A DNA stretch of 64,000 nucleotides from Phlebotomus papatasi (Eukaryota; Arthropoda; Insecta; Diptera; Psychodidae): contig NC_077222.1 in the NCBI RefSeq assembly GCF_024763615.1, forward strand, positions 3,782,001-3,846,000, written 5' to 3'. A program made the position numbers and the translations under genes. The notes under the pieces were generated by a model. It saw only the letters and a program-made list of their open reading frames with translations, was not told where the DNA came from and did no database searches. Below, one piece after another: positions 1 through 11,796 of this stretch. Position 1 is the stretch's first letter. The number at the start of each line of letters is the position of its first letter.

Positions 1-289
1 TCCCAATCCACAAGGAAACGTTTCTGAGTTAGGGAAATGCCATTTGTTGTGCGAGTTACGAGAACAACAGGATATCCTGCATTGTCTGTCCAGCTGCGAA
101 TAATTGTAGCCATTGATGTATCGGAAGGTAGGGGAATATCTGATGCTCTATCAACAACTTCCTGAATCCTCTCGTGAAAACGATCTGGATTTGTGGTTGA
201 AAAACTCCGAGCAGAGATGTAATCAAAAAGGAAATCACGGAAACGCTGTATTCCAATTATATGCTGGATCATTCTCATAACAGAACCCG
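1..289 (-). CDS. Gene A exon 4 (partial, continues off left edge)
   Basis: The acceptor gaattcttag ends at 290. The exon opens with SGSVMRMIQHIIG, the helix that follows the catalytic tyrosine in M1 peptidases, and continues to SWTDNAGYPVVLVTR and SLTQKRF, matching TWT.QPGYPVVTV and SQKRF in gene B. Confidence 0.9.
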
Positions 290-3200
290 CTAAGAATTCA
301 AAAATCGTTAAGAAATGAGTTTTCTGTTACTGGATTGAGATTATCCAAGATACAAAACAGTGACAGCCTATTCAGTAATGCCGCAATATACCTATAGCTG
401 TGATAGAATGCTGGTGTTCTGATTAAAATTCAGAGAACTGATTCGCTACCGGTTGGAACTGGTTTTAGATTTCTTCGGAATTTCAAGGCCTTTCAAAATA
501 ATCTAATCTTGAGAAAAAATGTTTGATAAGAAATACCAAAAGAGCAAAGAAAAATCAAAACGAAGGTTGACTAATTCAATAGCCTTGAACAGAAATACAA
601 GATCAGAACATTATTTGCGGATCGTAGTACGTTTCACAAAGAGGTGATATCACTCCTAAGTAAGACTATAATATTCTTTGACATCCAGTTTAAATCAAAA
701 GAAAAAAGCCAAGTTCTGATTTGAGCTGAAGGAAAAGAAAAACTTGCTAAATCGCTTAGACTTGGTTATCCGATTGAAAAGTTCCTAGTTCGACCCTTAC
801 TCGTATCGAGATTTTTTCTAATAATTCTGAACGTCTTTGGAGTCGCGATTGATACGTTTCCAGGAAAGGTCCTGAATTTGTCTTCGTTTTAAGGCCTGTC
901 TCAAGATCGACCAATCTCCTCACGAACGGTAACGCTCCTTACTCGACCTTTACGAGTCTGACTGCAAGACCGTACCTCGTTCCCGTAAACAAGGATATCA
1001 TCTTTCTCAGCACTCTAAAGGCTTGGTTAAGGAGCAGTTAAGGCTTTAAGATCAATTGCAAGTGAAGGGCGCATAAACCGTCTGGTATTGTTTGAGAACT
1101 CTCAAGGATCTTGTCAATAACCTACGTCCTACCGTAAGCTACAACGCCCCTCCGTTGTGGCAACCCTGAGACTGATTGATTGAAATGCACAATGCAATTG
1201 GTTAAGGTCGTTTAGCACTCAGTTAAATAATAAGAGTGCTCCAAACTGATTCTGGGGGAGGCAGGTATTCTTTCTATTTCCTCTCCAGAAAAGACTTAAC
1301 AGCTGATTTGAGAGTTTCATGCTATGATTGACGGTTCTCTGTACATAAATACAATTGATATTAAACAAAAATTTCCCTAATTCGCACTGTCTGATATTAA
1401 GAACGTTCTTTTAGAGCTAATTATCATCATCATCATTTTCTACCGCTTATCCCTATTGGGGTCAAGGTTAACAGCCCATGTCTGTCGATCCTTCACCACT
1501 TCAGGAAGATGTTCGGGTTCGATTCCGAGGTGGTCCCATACAAGATCCCGAATTTGATTCAGCCACCTTGTTCTAGGTCTGCCCCGAGGTCGAGGTCTCC
1601 TCACAATGGCTTGCATAGCTTTTCTGGGGAAAAGTGCCGTTGTCGTCATGGTAGGCTTGCCAAACCTGAAGTCACTGCAGAGCCTCTCCGTTACTCTGAT
1701 GCCCATTGTCTCGCGTCGGTCGTTTCCAATGCATTCCGTCCGTCATCCGAGGCTCTTTGTTGTGTTTTCTTGCGAGCAGAATATTGTGAAACAGGGTGCA
1801 AGGCTGAGGTCTCAGGCCTCCTTACCTAGGAAACACGGGTTTTGGGGTGATCCGGGGTTTAGTATTCACTAAGGACTTCTGGTAGACGCAAAGATGCTGA
1901 TACGCGCCTGTAGCTATTTCTAAACAAACTATAGCCAGTTCTAAAACCAACTACAGCGATTCCCTATCCGCCACCCGGGACGCGCCCGATGCGTATCTCA
2001 ACAACACGGGTAGAGGTAATGAGTACCGCAAAAGAGGATATCTATTCTTCTAACCGTTCCTTAACCGTTTATTAAAAATAGCTTGGACTTTCTCAAGTGG
2101 CGAAAGATCGATAGGCATGGGCTGCTAACCTAGTAGTCCTAGGCCAGCGACTCCGATTGGAGATTACGGTAGGACGTAGGTTATTGAGAAGATCCTTGAG
2201 AGTTCTCAAACAATTCCTGAGTTCCTCAAACCGCTTTACCTAATTTTGAATAGCGTCACTGTTTCGTACTCTTTCAAGTCTTTCAACATACACTTAGCGT
2301 AGGGAATGTAGTCAAATTGTCCGTTGAAATCCATAGGTTTGTAGAAGCTACCGGTCATGGGACGTGCATTCATCTTGTCATCCTGCCGCATGGCATTATG
2401 TACATGGATAAGAAGATACTGGTCCATCAACCTCCAATTAGAATGCATCCGGTCTCCGATGAAGAGTTCAAAGTAAGACGCCATTCCCTCACTAAGCCAC
2501 AGGTAGTTCCAAGATTCTGGTGTCACTTCATTTCCGAACCACATGTGAGCTAGTTCGTGGGTAATTATCGTAGTCATACTTTGATGAGGACTGGCAAGAA
2601 CAGTATTGGGATCGTTTACAAAATATCTGGATAGAGCAGTAATCAGTCCCCAGTGTTCCATTCCTCCGAAAAACATCCTCGGGATGGAGATGAAGTCGAG
2701 CTTTGGCAGTTGATAGTTGCGATTTAGGAAGTCTTCGAAGATATTCAAGGCATTGCGGATATTAGTTATGAAGTACTGAGCTAAGGTTTCATTAACATTG
2801 CTGGGAACATGAACCCCAATGAAATCATCGGACGAACGGAATGTTTGGTACTCAGCCAAAGCAAATGCAACAAGATATGTTGCCATTGGTGGACTCGGAT
2901 CAAATAGGGTCACTATGCGATTGTTTTCCAATCTGTGGAAAATTAATTTCCGGTAATATCTTATTTGAAGATCATTTTACACAACTTACACTGTCTTATT
3001 GGCAATTCTCATGTTGGAGTATGCCTCATATCGATCAGGGTGATTGAGCTCAATCTCAAAAATTGATCGGTAGTTTGTATTGTCCCAGCATGGGAAGACG
3101 GTCCTAGCATAAGTTGCTTGAAATTGCGTTACAACGACATACCTTAGTTTTGGGGGGAAAGAAATTGTTTGATAAGGCACAGAAACCACTTTTCATCGTC

Positions 3201-3705
3201 AATACACTCACTTTTGCTGATTATCGATGGTGTACTCACTCCGATACAGCCCAAAAACATCACTTCGAATTATTCCGATAAAACTTAGATGAAGTTCGTA
3301 GTTGTCTGGAAGGAATTCTTGGTCAAAGGAGAGAACTACAATTTCCGTTTCTTCACTGTACGTGTAGTTTGATGGGGTGTAATCCGTAAATCCTTGATCA
3401 GTGATGTGTCTAAGGATTGCCTCATTCCATTGAATAGTCAATCCTCTGGCGTTGAAACGAATCTCTCGAGTGGGATTCACTACAATCACTTCCACAATTT
3501 CTCTCCCATGAAAATTCCAGAGATTTGTATCGATGTCCAGGGAGATTTTGTATTTCTGTGGCATCACATTGAGTGGTAGATAGTAGTCAGCTGGATTCAG
3601 AACTTCCTCTTCATCTTCTTCCAGTTCATTTAACTTCAAATCCCCACCAGGCTTGGCAAAGATCTCAACCAAGACCAGGAGGAGCACCAGATACCTCCAA
3701 ATCAT
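1..3705 (-). CDS. Gene A: secreted/membrane M1 zinc aminopeptidase (APN-like), 3' end outside window
   Basis: Join exons 3705-3212, 3142-2990, 2932-2292 and 289-1; each junction is GT-AG and keeps frame, and the gene runs off the left edge. The first ~18 residues (MIWRYLVLLLVLVEIFAK) form a signal peptide, followed by an acidic stretch and the M1 N-terminal beta domain. The zinc site is intact: HELAH at residues 341-345 and the third ligand Glu364 in WLSEG, 23 residues after the first His as in the family. Tyr427 in the IPYAK segment matches the transition-state tyrosine. Two family motifs are altered: the exopeptidase motif is GGMEH (305-309) instead of GAMEN, and the usual PCFDEP reads PCWDNT. 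The enzyme should remove N-terminal residues from peptides outside the cell, but substrate preference may differ. It is divergent from gene B. Confidence 0.93.
1084..2217. repeat. Transposon remnant with 54-bp inverted arms
   Basis: The 54-bp segment 1084-1137 recurs in reverse complement at 2164-2217 with 2 mismatches by eye. The interior carries the RTE-like fragment. No transposase reading frame is present. Confidence 0.55.
1425..1710 (-). mobile_element. RTE-type non-LTR retrotransposon 3' fragment
   Basis: The minus-strand frame 1706-1440 ends in RPRGRPRTRWLNQIRDLV, the typical C-terminus of RTE-like reverse transcriptase proteins. Just after the stop comes a (ATG)n tail (catcatcatcat on the plus strand near 1425), as RTE elements often have. 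The polymerase domain is absent, so this is a dead 5'-truncated copy. Confidence 0.6.
2292..2932 (-). CDS. Gene A exon 3 (catalytic domain)
   Basis: The acceptor is ttccacag at 2940-2933 and the donor is GTATGT from 2291. It encodes residues 217-429, including GGMEH, HELAH, WLSEG and the catalytic Tyr427. Reading on past 2292 gives an unrelated tail, so the exon ends here. Confidence 0.92.
2990..3142 (-). CDS. Gene A exon 2
   Basis: A pyrimidine-rich acceptor (tttctttcccccc...ctaag) precedes it and a GTAAGT donor starts at 2989. It encodes the segment with VVVTQFQATYARTVFPCW, homologous to the TQFQ..ARR.FPCFDEP block of M1 enzymes. The donor phase (GT|A) is the same as that of gene D exon 2, so this intron is ancestral. 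Confidence 0.9.
3212..3705 (-). CDS. Gene A exon 1
   Basis: The start ATG at 3705 opens a signal peptide. The exon ends in CAGCAAAA before a GTGAGT donor at 3211, leaving two bases of a split Lys codon. It encodes residues 1-164: leader, acidic linker and most of the first beta-rich domain. Confidence 0.92.
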
Positions 3706-3738
3706 TGCTATGTGCTTCCGAATTCCCGAAACTTGATC

Positions 3739-3785
3739 AACTGAAGCACCAGAATTACACCACAGAGTCTTTTTAAAGACTTATC
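3739..3785 (-). promoter_or_regulatory. Putative core promoter of gene A
   Basis: On the minus strand a TATA-like TTTAAAAAG (3777-3769) lies about 33-35 bp upstream of an initiator-type TTCAGTT (3745-3739), and the ATG follows at 3705. A GATAAG (3785-3780) abuts the TATA element; GATA factors drive many insect midgut genes. Motif match only. Confidence 0.4.
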
Positions 3786-5185
3786 TCTAGAGTGTCCCAT
3801 TCTTCGTTCCCAAGATAAAGTCACGATTTGAGAGATTGGCCGTTCAATTCGAAGCTCTTTGGTGAGCTTTTGATAACAATGCTTGTTCGAAAATAAGTTC
3901 ATGTCCAACCGTCAAGATATTCACCACAGTATCAAATCACAATCACTAGTATCACAAAGTCCGCACTTAGATAAGACATCAAAAACCGACAAATTGATTG
4001 ATTAATTGCCAATGCGGGGTATCAGAAATGACTCAAGCTCAAGCTCAAAAAGAGCACCAACAAGAACCAAAGAAGGGAAGGTTTTCTCTCACTTATCTAC
4101 TTTCAGTTTTCATTGCGCTGTTAAAAGAGAAATAACTTTCATTCAGAGATAAAAAAAAATGATATAATCACAATATTTGGCAATTTCATTTTAGCCTATT
4201 TATGACTGAACAGGTATGATAACACTTCAAGTCTTTCGATGATCTTACGCACTTGGAGGTTTCTCGTCATCAGGGGTGGTTCCAGTGATCGAGCAAAAAA
4301 ATGTGATTTTTTCACAATCAATAGCAATTAAATTTTATTGAGTTGTAATATTATTTATCATATTTTTCATTGACGCCAAACCCACAATGGATTGAGAAAC
4401 TTTTCTTGGATGATCTAGTGTATTTTTTCCCAGAATTCCTTCAAATACCATCACCCTGGCAAGAGTTATTGGTAATTTTATGACTTAAGTGAAGAAAAAA
4501 ACAGGATTACTAAAGTACGTGAGTAAATATCGATAATAGAAGTGAGACAAGACATTGATAAGAAACAATTGTCGAATTATTCACTACCATTGGAGATTAG
4601 CTAAATTGAAAAGTCGTGTCAATATCTTTAAATACCACTCCAATAATCCACGGGTATTCAGTTGGCCAGCAAATTTTGGGCCAGAAACAAGTGGAAAGTA
4701 CTATCTAAGATTTAGCAATAGCCTGTAAGTATCTCAAAAGTGCTAGTGAATTTGTGATCACAGCAGATTCCTTGGGAAATATTGTGAAATTCAGTGGATT
4801 GTACTGTGTTACATTTTGCAAAGTTTTTAACATTCAAGGAAAATTCTTCTTAGTTTAGCTTTAATATTCTTCGATCCTTGAGCAAAAAGTAATTTAGATC
4901 ACGGTCAATTGGATTTATTGATGATACATATAACGCTAGATAAAACTTTGCAAAAATGAAGATGTATCGTTCTTTCTTGATTAGATTATTGATCATTTTG
5001 CTATATCTAGTAAATTAGTAATTAATTTAGTAAATCAAGGATTACATTATTGGTTTTCTAGACTACTGATCTACTAATCTACTGATACACAATATTACCT
5101 AAATAGATTCCCTGGATCTAGTAATATAGCCAGATAGCAAACTGAAGTAAAGTTGTTACCAAGTAATCAAGGCATTACTTAAGTT

Positions 5186-6655
5186 TACGGGAAGGCTTTC
5201 TCCGAGAAATATAGCTTTCCCACATTCCTATAATAAATCTGCCCTATCTATCGTGTGTTTTAATGGCTGATCTTAAGTTACAAAAGTCAATGGACAAAAT
5301 GGTCCAACTTTCGCCACGAAATGCGACCCATATCTTCGAATAAGTATTGTGCAAAGGTAACAACTTTTCCTCCGGCACCAACCCCAAAAGTATGTAAGAA
5401 GGGTATTAGAGCATAAAACATACATTATTTAAGAAATGTGATGATTTTTTTACAAAATTCCTTTTTGTACAATAAAAGTTTATCTTGTGTTGGTCGTTTC
5501 AAAGAATAATTTGTAAAGGAGAGCCCAAGGAAGATTTTTCTAAAACAAGCCATTTTTTTCTTCATTTTTATTGCAATTTTCTAGATCTTTCTAATAAGTC
5601 TTTGAACATCTTTCAAGTTCATAAAAAAGGATTGTATGTAGGGAAATGTTTCCTGTGCAGAACAATTCTCCTTGAAAAAGAGTTAAAGCGTCTGAAAGAA
5701 AGAAGCGAATGAAAGAAAGCGTCGTTCTAAAAGATACCGTGATTCACCGTGAAAGTTCAACTGAAAGCTGTTGGTAAAATTCTTTTGCTAACGGTAACTT
5801 TTCAACCTTATGATCTTCAGTAATCCTAGCTCCTTTTTAAAGAGAATATTTTTGTGAAGGATATAAAAGAACGCAGCACTTTAAATGGAATTAAAGGACA
5901 TTCAAGAATAATTGAGGAAAATCTGGATAAGTACAAGGAAAATGGAGAGATAGGGATATGATTTCTTCTAGGAAAAGGTTCCTTGAGTTCTCCTTTAAGA
6001 ATAGTTCTTTAGCACCAATAACTCTCGATTACGATATACCTTTATTGGGAAAAAGTAAGTCTCGTAAAATAATTCTATCCATTTCTTAAAGACCCTTACT
6101 TTGAGACTTTGAGATATCTCGTGATGGACATGATGGACTATCAGTTTCTTCGGGAGATATGTTAAAAAGATATCAAGCACTTCGAAAATACCAGTGGTTT
6201 ACCATCACACGAAAAATGTCTTCGTTTTGTTGCCCTGTAATGTTCAATGTCTTTAAAACATGATTAGTTTGTATGGAAGCTATCAGATGAAGCAGTCAGA
6301 GAGAAAATCTAAAAATATTTATTTAAAGCTTGAGTCATACATCGACTTTGAGCCAAATTTCATTAAGATCAGTAAAGACATTTTCAAGAAATAAATAACC
6401 AAAATTGTAAATTTTTTGAAATATATCGTAATTTCCCAATGACTGGCGGTTCTTTTAGACTTAGGTCTTGGTAACTTTTAAGTCATATACTAATACCTAC
6501 AAAATTGACCTAGTTCCGTCTCTGGCGAAAGGTTGGACCAGCTCTCATACATTTCTGCCAATTGTCCTTTGCCAAATAAAATAGGTCTGATTCATTTAAG
6601 AAATATGCGACAAATATGAAGTGTTCGAAGCTTAAAAGCCTTCTCCTATTTAGTA
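5186..6655. repeat. Possible 1.5-kb element with diverged long inverted ends
   Basis: The left end (aaggctttctcc ... ggtccaactttcgcca, 5189-5320) resembles the reverse complement of the right end (6530-6655, including tggcgaaaggttggacc). A short relative seems to lie at 51807-52021. The similarity is patchy. Confidence 0.35.
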
Positions 6656-6818
6656 TTTGAAAAAAAAAAACAGGAAACAAGTAGATAAATGTGTTAAACG
6701 GACCGGTCCGTTTTCAAGGAACAATTTAATAAATGTTTTTCTTTTAAATATATCAAGGGGTAGGATATAGTTATGCCGGTCACGGTCCACTTGAGTACAG
6801 ACGACGGTGAGATTTCTA

Positions 6819-7301
6819 TTCTGCTATGTCAGGACAAAATTGACCTTCTCGTGAGTGTCGGTGAGGTGGTTTAATCTAAAATTAAAACACTCAAGTTTCC
6901 AGAGCTTTCGACATTGTATCGTTAGAACAGTTTCACCAATAACACCAACACGAATAAATCTATCTCTCGACAGAAAATTATTGTCCGAAAATTGTTGATA
7001 ATTATGATCCTAATTCTAGAGCTCCCAGTTGTTTTCTAAATCTGATGAGTAGAAAATTAAACAAAATAGTGACAATATCTAGGATAATAGACTAACCAAG
7101 AAGTAAGTTGAGAAAAACGACCTTAAGAGATAATTTTAAAATGAAAATTTGGTTAAATTTCAAATAAAAATTCCTTCTAACAGCCACTGAAGAAGACACG
7201 ATACAGTGTCGAAAGTTCTGGAAACTTCAGTGTTTTAATTTAGATTTAAATCATCTCACCGATGCCCACCGGAAGGACAATTTTGTCCTGAAATAGTAGA
7301 A
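6819..7301. mobile_element. Non-autonomous DNA transposon with ~104-bp terminal inverted repeats
   Basis: Segment 6819-6922 matches the reverse complement of 7198-7301 over its whole length with scattered changes (shared cores TCAGGACAAAATTG, AAAACACT.AAGTTTCCAGA and CTTTCGACA.TGTATCGT). No coding frame lies between. Confidence 0.7.
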
Positions 7302-7427
7302 CATACGGAAGATATTTACTATGACCATAAACATTCCCTTAATCCTTTAAGGACGATTAGAATACCTGTTTTCCACGAAAATCGTGATGCTTATGAGAAG
7401 TTAAGAGCGTAGATTATAAAAACAATA

Positions 7428-7791
7428 GGGGGAAGTGGGGCTACTTTGAGCTGTGGGACTACATTGTTATACGATATTTTCGCATATTACTAATGCAAAT
7501 TGAATCAAATTGAATTTATTTCATCTCATTCTTGATCTTTCCCACCCCCCATGTGGCCACCGCCGTCTTAGCGTTGATTCCAACCTCCAGGACTAAACGG
7601 TAGAAATGTCCTTTCTCTGGTTGTATGTTACGGATTTTACTTTAAATTGGACTTAAACATGATGTAATTTGGATAGGGAAAGCAATTGTGGATCTAAATA
7701 AAATAATTGTAAGAACCAGCTTCATTTAGAAATAGGCGAAAAAGTCGTATAACAATTTAGCCTCACAGCTCAAAGTAGCCCCACTTCCTCC
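7428..7791. mobile_element. TA-flanked MITE
   Basis: Ends are GGGGGAAGTGGGGCTACTTTGAGCTGTG and its near-perfect complement, flanked by TA at 7426-7427 and 7792-7793, as for Tc1/mariner-superfamily insertions. A second inverted pair (about 7551-7638 against 7886-7975) overlaps its right end, showing a nested or composite structure. Confidence 0.65.
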
Positions 7792-8105
7792 TATCGAGCA
7801 GCTGATTAAATTATCTTAGCAATCTTGCTCCTTCTTTTTTGACTGGCCTAGCTCCAATGAAATGTAATACATATTGTAAATCAAAAACACACAACCAGAG
7901 AAGGGACATTTCCATCGTTCCATCCTGGAGGTTGGAATCTACGCTGCGACGGCGATAGCCGCATGGGAAGTCGGGAATAATAATTTATTGGAGTATACTA
8001 AATTTCCCAATTCTGTGAAATTACTCGGCGAAGTAATCTTTTTTTAGTAGTTCAGTTTACCAAATGAATATATTGCTGTATTATTACAATTAGGAGGATT
8101 TTTGT

Positions 8106-8304
8106 ACCGTAAGTGCGCATGACTTTGTCCCCTGCACGTGACTTTGACACCCTCCTGTTCGTAAGCTTTTCTTTACTTTTAGAACTTATGCATGATCTTT
8201 ACCAATTCCATCTACCATGTCTGAATGAGAACCGCTCTTAAACATTAGAATTAAAGAAAAGCTTACGAACGAGAGAGTGTCAAAATTCACCCGCACTTAT
8301 ACGG
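8106..8304. mobile_element. Short foldback MITE
   Basis: The left arm (ccgtaagtgcgcatgac ... gttcgtaagcttttcttta) recurs inverted at the right end (taaagaaaagcttacgaac ... cgcacttatacgg). About 200 bp, no coding frame. Confidence 0.55.
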
Positions 8305-8492
8305 GTTTCAGACCTAAGGCTGAGCCAAATAGCTTAACTCCTCTGATTTCTCATCAAGCTTGACTTTTTAGGAAATTAGGATTGGATTATAAGGGCAAAT
8401 GATTCATTAGATTTTGAAAAATCAATAAAATTGTTTGTTATTAAGATTTTTGAGACCTTTGGGAACTGGGCTAAACCTCCAGTCTGAAGCCG
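8302..8492. repeat. Repeat family with GGTTTCAGACCT ends, copy 1
   Basis: Starts cgggtttcagacctaaggctgagcc and ends gggctaaacctccagtctgaagccg, the two ends being inverted relatives. The same 190-200 bp unit recurs at 13811-14012 and, inverted and interrupted, at 44824-45281. Confidence 0.6.
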
Positions 8493-9277
8493 ACATTACA
8501 GTGCAGTTCTTTATTTCTTTTCTTTAGCAATTAGTAATAGTTACTCTGAGCGGTACTTGGTATAATTCCAAGAAGGCAGTGTACTTATTAAGAGGTGTTA
8601 GTCAGTGGACATAGTACCCTGATCCATAATCTTCACCAAAACGAAATAGAAAACGGAAAGATTTCTTACTCCACGCAGAATTAAACCAGAGACCTCTCGC
8701 TATCAAAACTAGTGCCTTAAGTTGAAATACTCTAGAGTCCTTTTTAAGGCTTTAGTAACTTCGACGTATTTAGCTCCAGGAATTCTTAAGATCCTAAAAA
8801 TTGGTACATTGAGATGTTTTTTGAAGATCTTTCACTCAAATATTTGTCCATTAATTACGATGAGATCCCCATTTAAAAGTCGAATAATCGGTTTTATCAT
8901 TAGAAGCACACTATAGATTATATATTTGCTCATACTGACCGACATTTGCTATCTCATAAGAATGGATGATTGGATGATTCTAAGCACGAGAACGTATTTC
9001 CCGCCAAAGCTCTCATACTCGTGTATACTTAAAAAGCAAATTTTGAATGAGACTTCTTAATGGCACATTCCACTGCAAATATTAAATTCAAATAGTACAT
9101 AAGACTTAAGAATGATTTTATATCTTGAGTGCCCTATCATTTAAAGTAATCCCCGTACAAACAGTATTTATGTAATTGAAGTCAAGTGATAATTTCACGT
9201 CATTCCACCTTAATCAATCAACATCATTCCGAATGATTGTAAATTATCGTCTTATAATTGCAGAGCAAACTTGTTCA

Positions 9278-11796
9278 ATGTCACCAAGAGTGGTAGTACT
9301 TTTGGCACTTGTGGTACTTGCCACAGCAACAACACCTTTTGGAGATCGAGATCCTCCAGAAGAGACAATTGAGCCAAAACAAGGTGGAGCAGAGTACCGA
9401 CTACCGACAAATGTCTTGCCTGACACATACGAAATCACCATAACTCCTTATCTCTACGCTGAGGGAACCAATAGAGAATGGACGTTCGATGGTGAAGTAG
9501 CTATTAATTTGCGCGCAAATGTTGATGGAGTTTCAAGTATCGTTCTCCATGCATCGAGTCTTGAAATTGAAACTTCAAGCCTCAGAAGGGGTTCGGTTCC
9601 TGGGGAGTTACTCAGTGGCCAGCCAACCTACAACAACGATACGGCAAAGCTAACGTATACAACAACAACACCCCTAATCAGAGACACAGTTTACACCTTG
9701 ACGATCAGGTACAAAGGTGAGATCCATGGGGACATGAGGGGTTTGTACAGAAGTACTTATCGTGAGAGCGGATTGGAGAAGAGACTAGCCTCCACCCAAT
9801 TTCAAACGACCTTCGCGAGACGCTTCATGCCTTGCTTCGATGAGCCTAAGTTCAAAGCTGTTGTTACCCTCAGAGTCTTCCGACCATCTAATATGATTGC
9901 CTGGTCCAATATGGCAGTAAATAACACTCAGACCGTTGATCAAAGAGAACTGGATACCTTCAATCCAACTCCCAAAGTATCCACCTATCTTCTTGCTCTG
10001 ATTGTCTCAGAATTCTCTAGTCGTTCAACCCCAGCCTCCCAACAAAATCATTTTGGAGTTATTGCACGTAGAGAAATGTATGACCTTTCTGAGTATGCCT
10101 TCACTGTTGGCCAAGACATCCTTGCAAAACTAAGCGATCACCTCGCATATCCATATTACGAATTCATGCCCAAAATGGACATGGCGGCTATTCCTGATTT
10201 CTCAGCTGGTGCCATGGAGAATCTTGGACTCTTGACCTACAGAGAGGCAAATCTCCTGTTTAGCGAAACTAAAACCCTATCCATGACCAAACAGAGAATC
10301 GCTGCGGTGATTGCTCACGAACAGGCTCACATGTGGTTTGGCGATCTCGTGACCTGCGACTGGTGGAGCTATACCTGGCTCAATGAAGGATTCGCAAGGT
10401 ACTACCAGTACCATGGAACTGCAATGTCAGAAACAAATTGGGCACTTGAGCATCAGTTTGTCGTGGAACAGCTTCAGGGTGTCTTCCAGTTGGATTCCTC
10501 TAATAACACTCATCCTATGACTGACCCAAGTGTCAATACCCCATCAGAAGTTTCAGGAATTTTCGACAATATCTCCTACAACAAGGGAGCAACATTCATT
10601 CGAATGATTGAGAAACATCTAGGTACTGACAGACTGAGAAATGCTCTGAGAGCCTATCTCCGTGAAAATGCTTTCGGAACTGCAACACCACCTGATCTGC
10701 TACGATCTATTCAGGCTCAAGCTGACACAACCCATCAAATTGACTCTGTCTTCAACACTTGGACTACACAGCCAGGCTACCCAGTAGTCACCGTGAGAAT
10801 CAATGAAGACCGAACTCAGGCTAGTCTGAGTCAGAAAAGATTCCACAGCTACTCCAGTGAAACAACTGGAAATGAACTCTGGGCAATTCCCATTACTTTT
10901 GCCAGTAAGACGCAACATAGCTTGACAGACACAACTACTAGGAATATCATGTCGGCCAGAGAGCTCAATATCACCCTTACAGCTGCCGTCAGTGAATGGG
11001 TGATCTTCAATGTCCAGCAAGTTGGGTACTACAGGGTGAATTACGATGAAGAATCTTGGAATATCATTATTCGTGCGCTCAAGGAAACAGCTCATGATGG
11101 CATTCACGTCCTAAATCGTGCCCAAATTGTTGATGATTTATTGAACTTAGCAAGGGCTGGTTATGTTCCATATGGTACTACTTTCCAAATGCTGGAATAC
11201 TTGAAAAACGAGCAGAACTACATTCCATGGTTGTCCGCCTTTAACGGCCTCAATCATTTCCGCCGACGCATTCCCAAGGAACATGAGACACTCTTCGGAG
11301 AATACATGATTGACCTCCTGACCAATATCTATACTCACTTGGGCTTCCTCCCCAAGGGTTCTGATGCCTGGATCGACATCTACAATCGTGCAAATGTTCT
11401 ATCATGGGCCTGCAAATACGGCCATGAGGATTGCCTCACCAATGCCAGAGATCAATTTGCCAGAATGCGTAATGACTCAAACTATGAAATTCCTGTGGAC
11501 ATCCGGCCGACAGTTTACTGTGTTGGGCTCCGCGAAGGAGGACAGGGGGCTTTTGATTTCCTCTGGGCTCGGTACTTGGCTGAAAATGTGGCTACTGAAC
11601 AGACAATTATTCTCAGTGCCTTGGGATGCACAAATACCGATGCGACTGTAAATGCCCTGATTGACAGGATTCTGAGCGATGCTGTTAGAGATCAGGACAA
11701 ATCTAGTGCTTTCTCCAATACCTATTCCCACAATGAGGAGAATATTCCACGCGTGTGGAACTACGTCACCCAAAATCATGCCAGAATGCAAGAAGC
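9278..11796 (+). CDS. Gene B exon 1
   Basis: One long exon carries the leader, beta domain, catalytic domain and most of the C-terminal helical domain (residues 1-839). The donor GTAAGT starts at 11797; reading through gives a stop codon at 11798. A possible 5'UTR acceptor (tataattgcag) lies at 9252-9262, so a noncoding first exon may exist upstream. Confidence 0.94.

Larger units (their letters stand above)
290..2291 (-). other. Intron 3 of gene A, filled with transposon remnants
   Basis: No exon is visible. It holds an inverted repeat pair (1084-1137 and 2164-2217) and an antisense LINE tail (about 1425-1710). The rest shows no coding signal. Confidence 0.7.
3790..9277. other. Intergenic region between divergent genes A and B
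   Basis: I see no gene in this 5.5 kb. Short frames such as 5485-5712 show no recognisable domain. It contains several inverted-repeat elements, listed separately (about 5186-6655, 6819-7301, 7428-7791, 8106-8304, 8302-8492). Confidence 0.6.

Noticed and set aside
5485..5712. 75-codon frame in the A-B intergenic region
   Set aside because: No domain, AT-rich codons, and it lies between the inverted ends of a possible transposon.
9176..9277. Upstream in-frame Met giving 34 extra residues to gene B
   Set aside because: The extension is not hydrophobic and would bury the signal peptide that starts at the Met at 9278.
10700..11107. Antisense frames within genes B, C, D and the V-ATPase exon
   Set aside because: They shadow well-supported coding exons and have no recognisable product.
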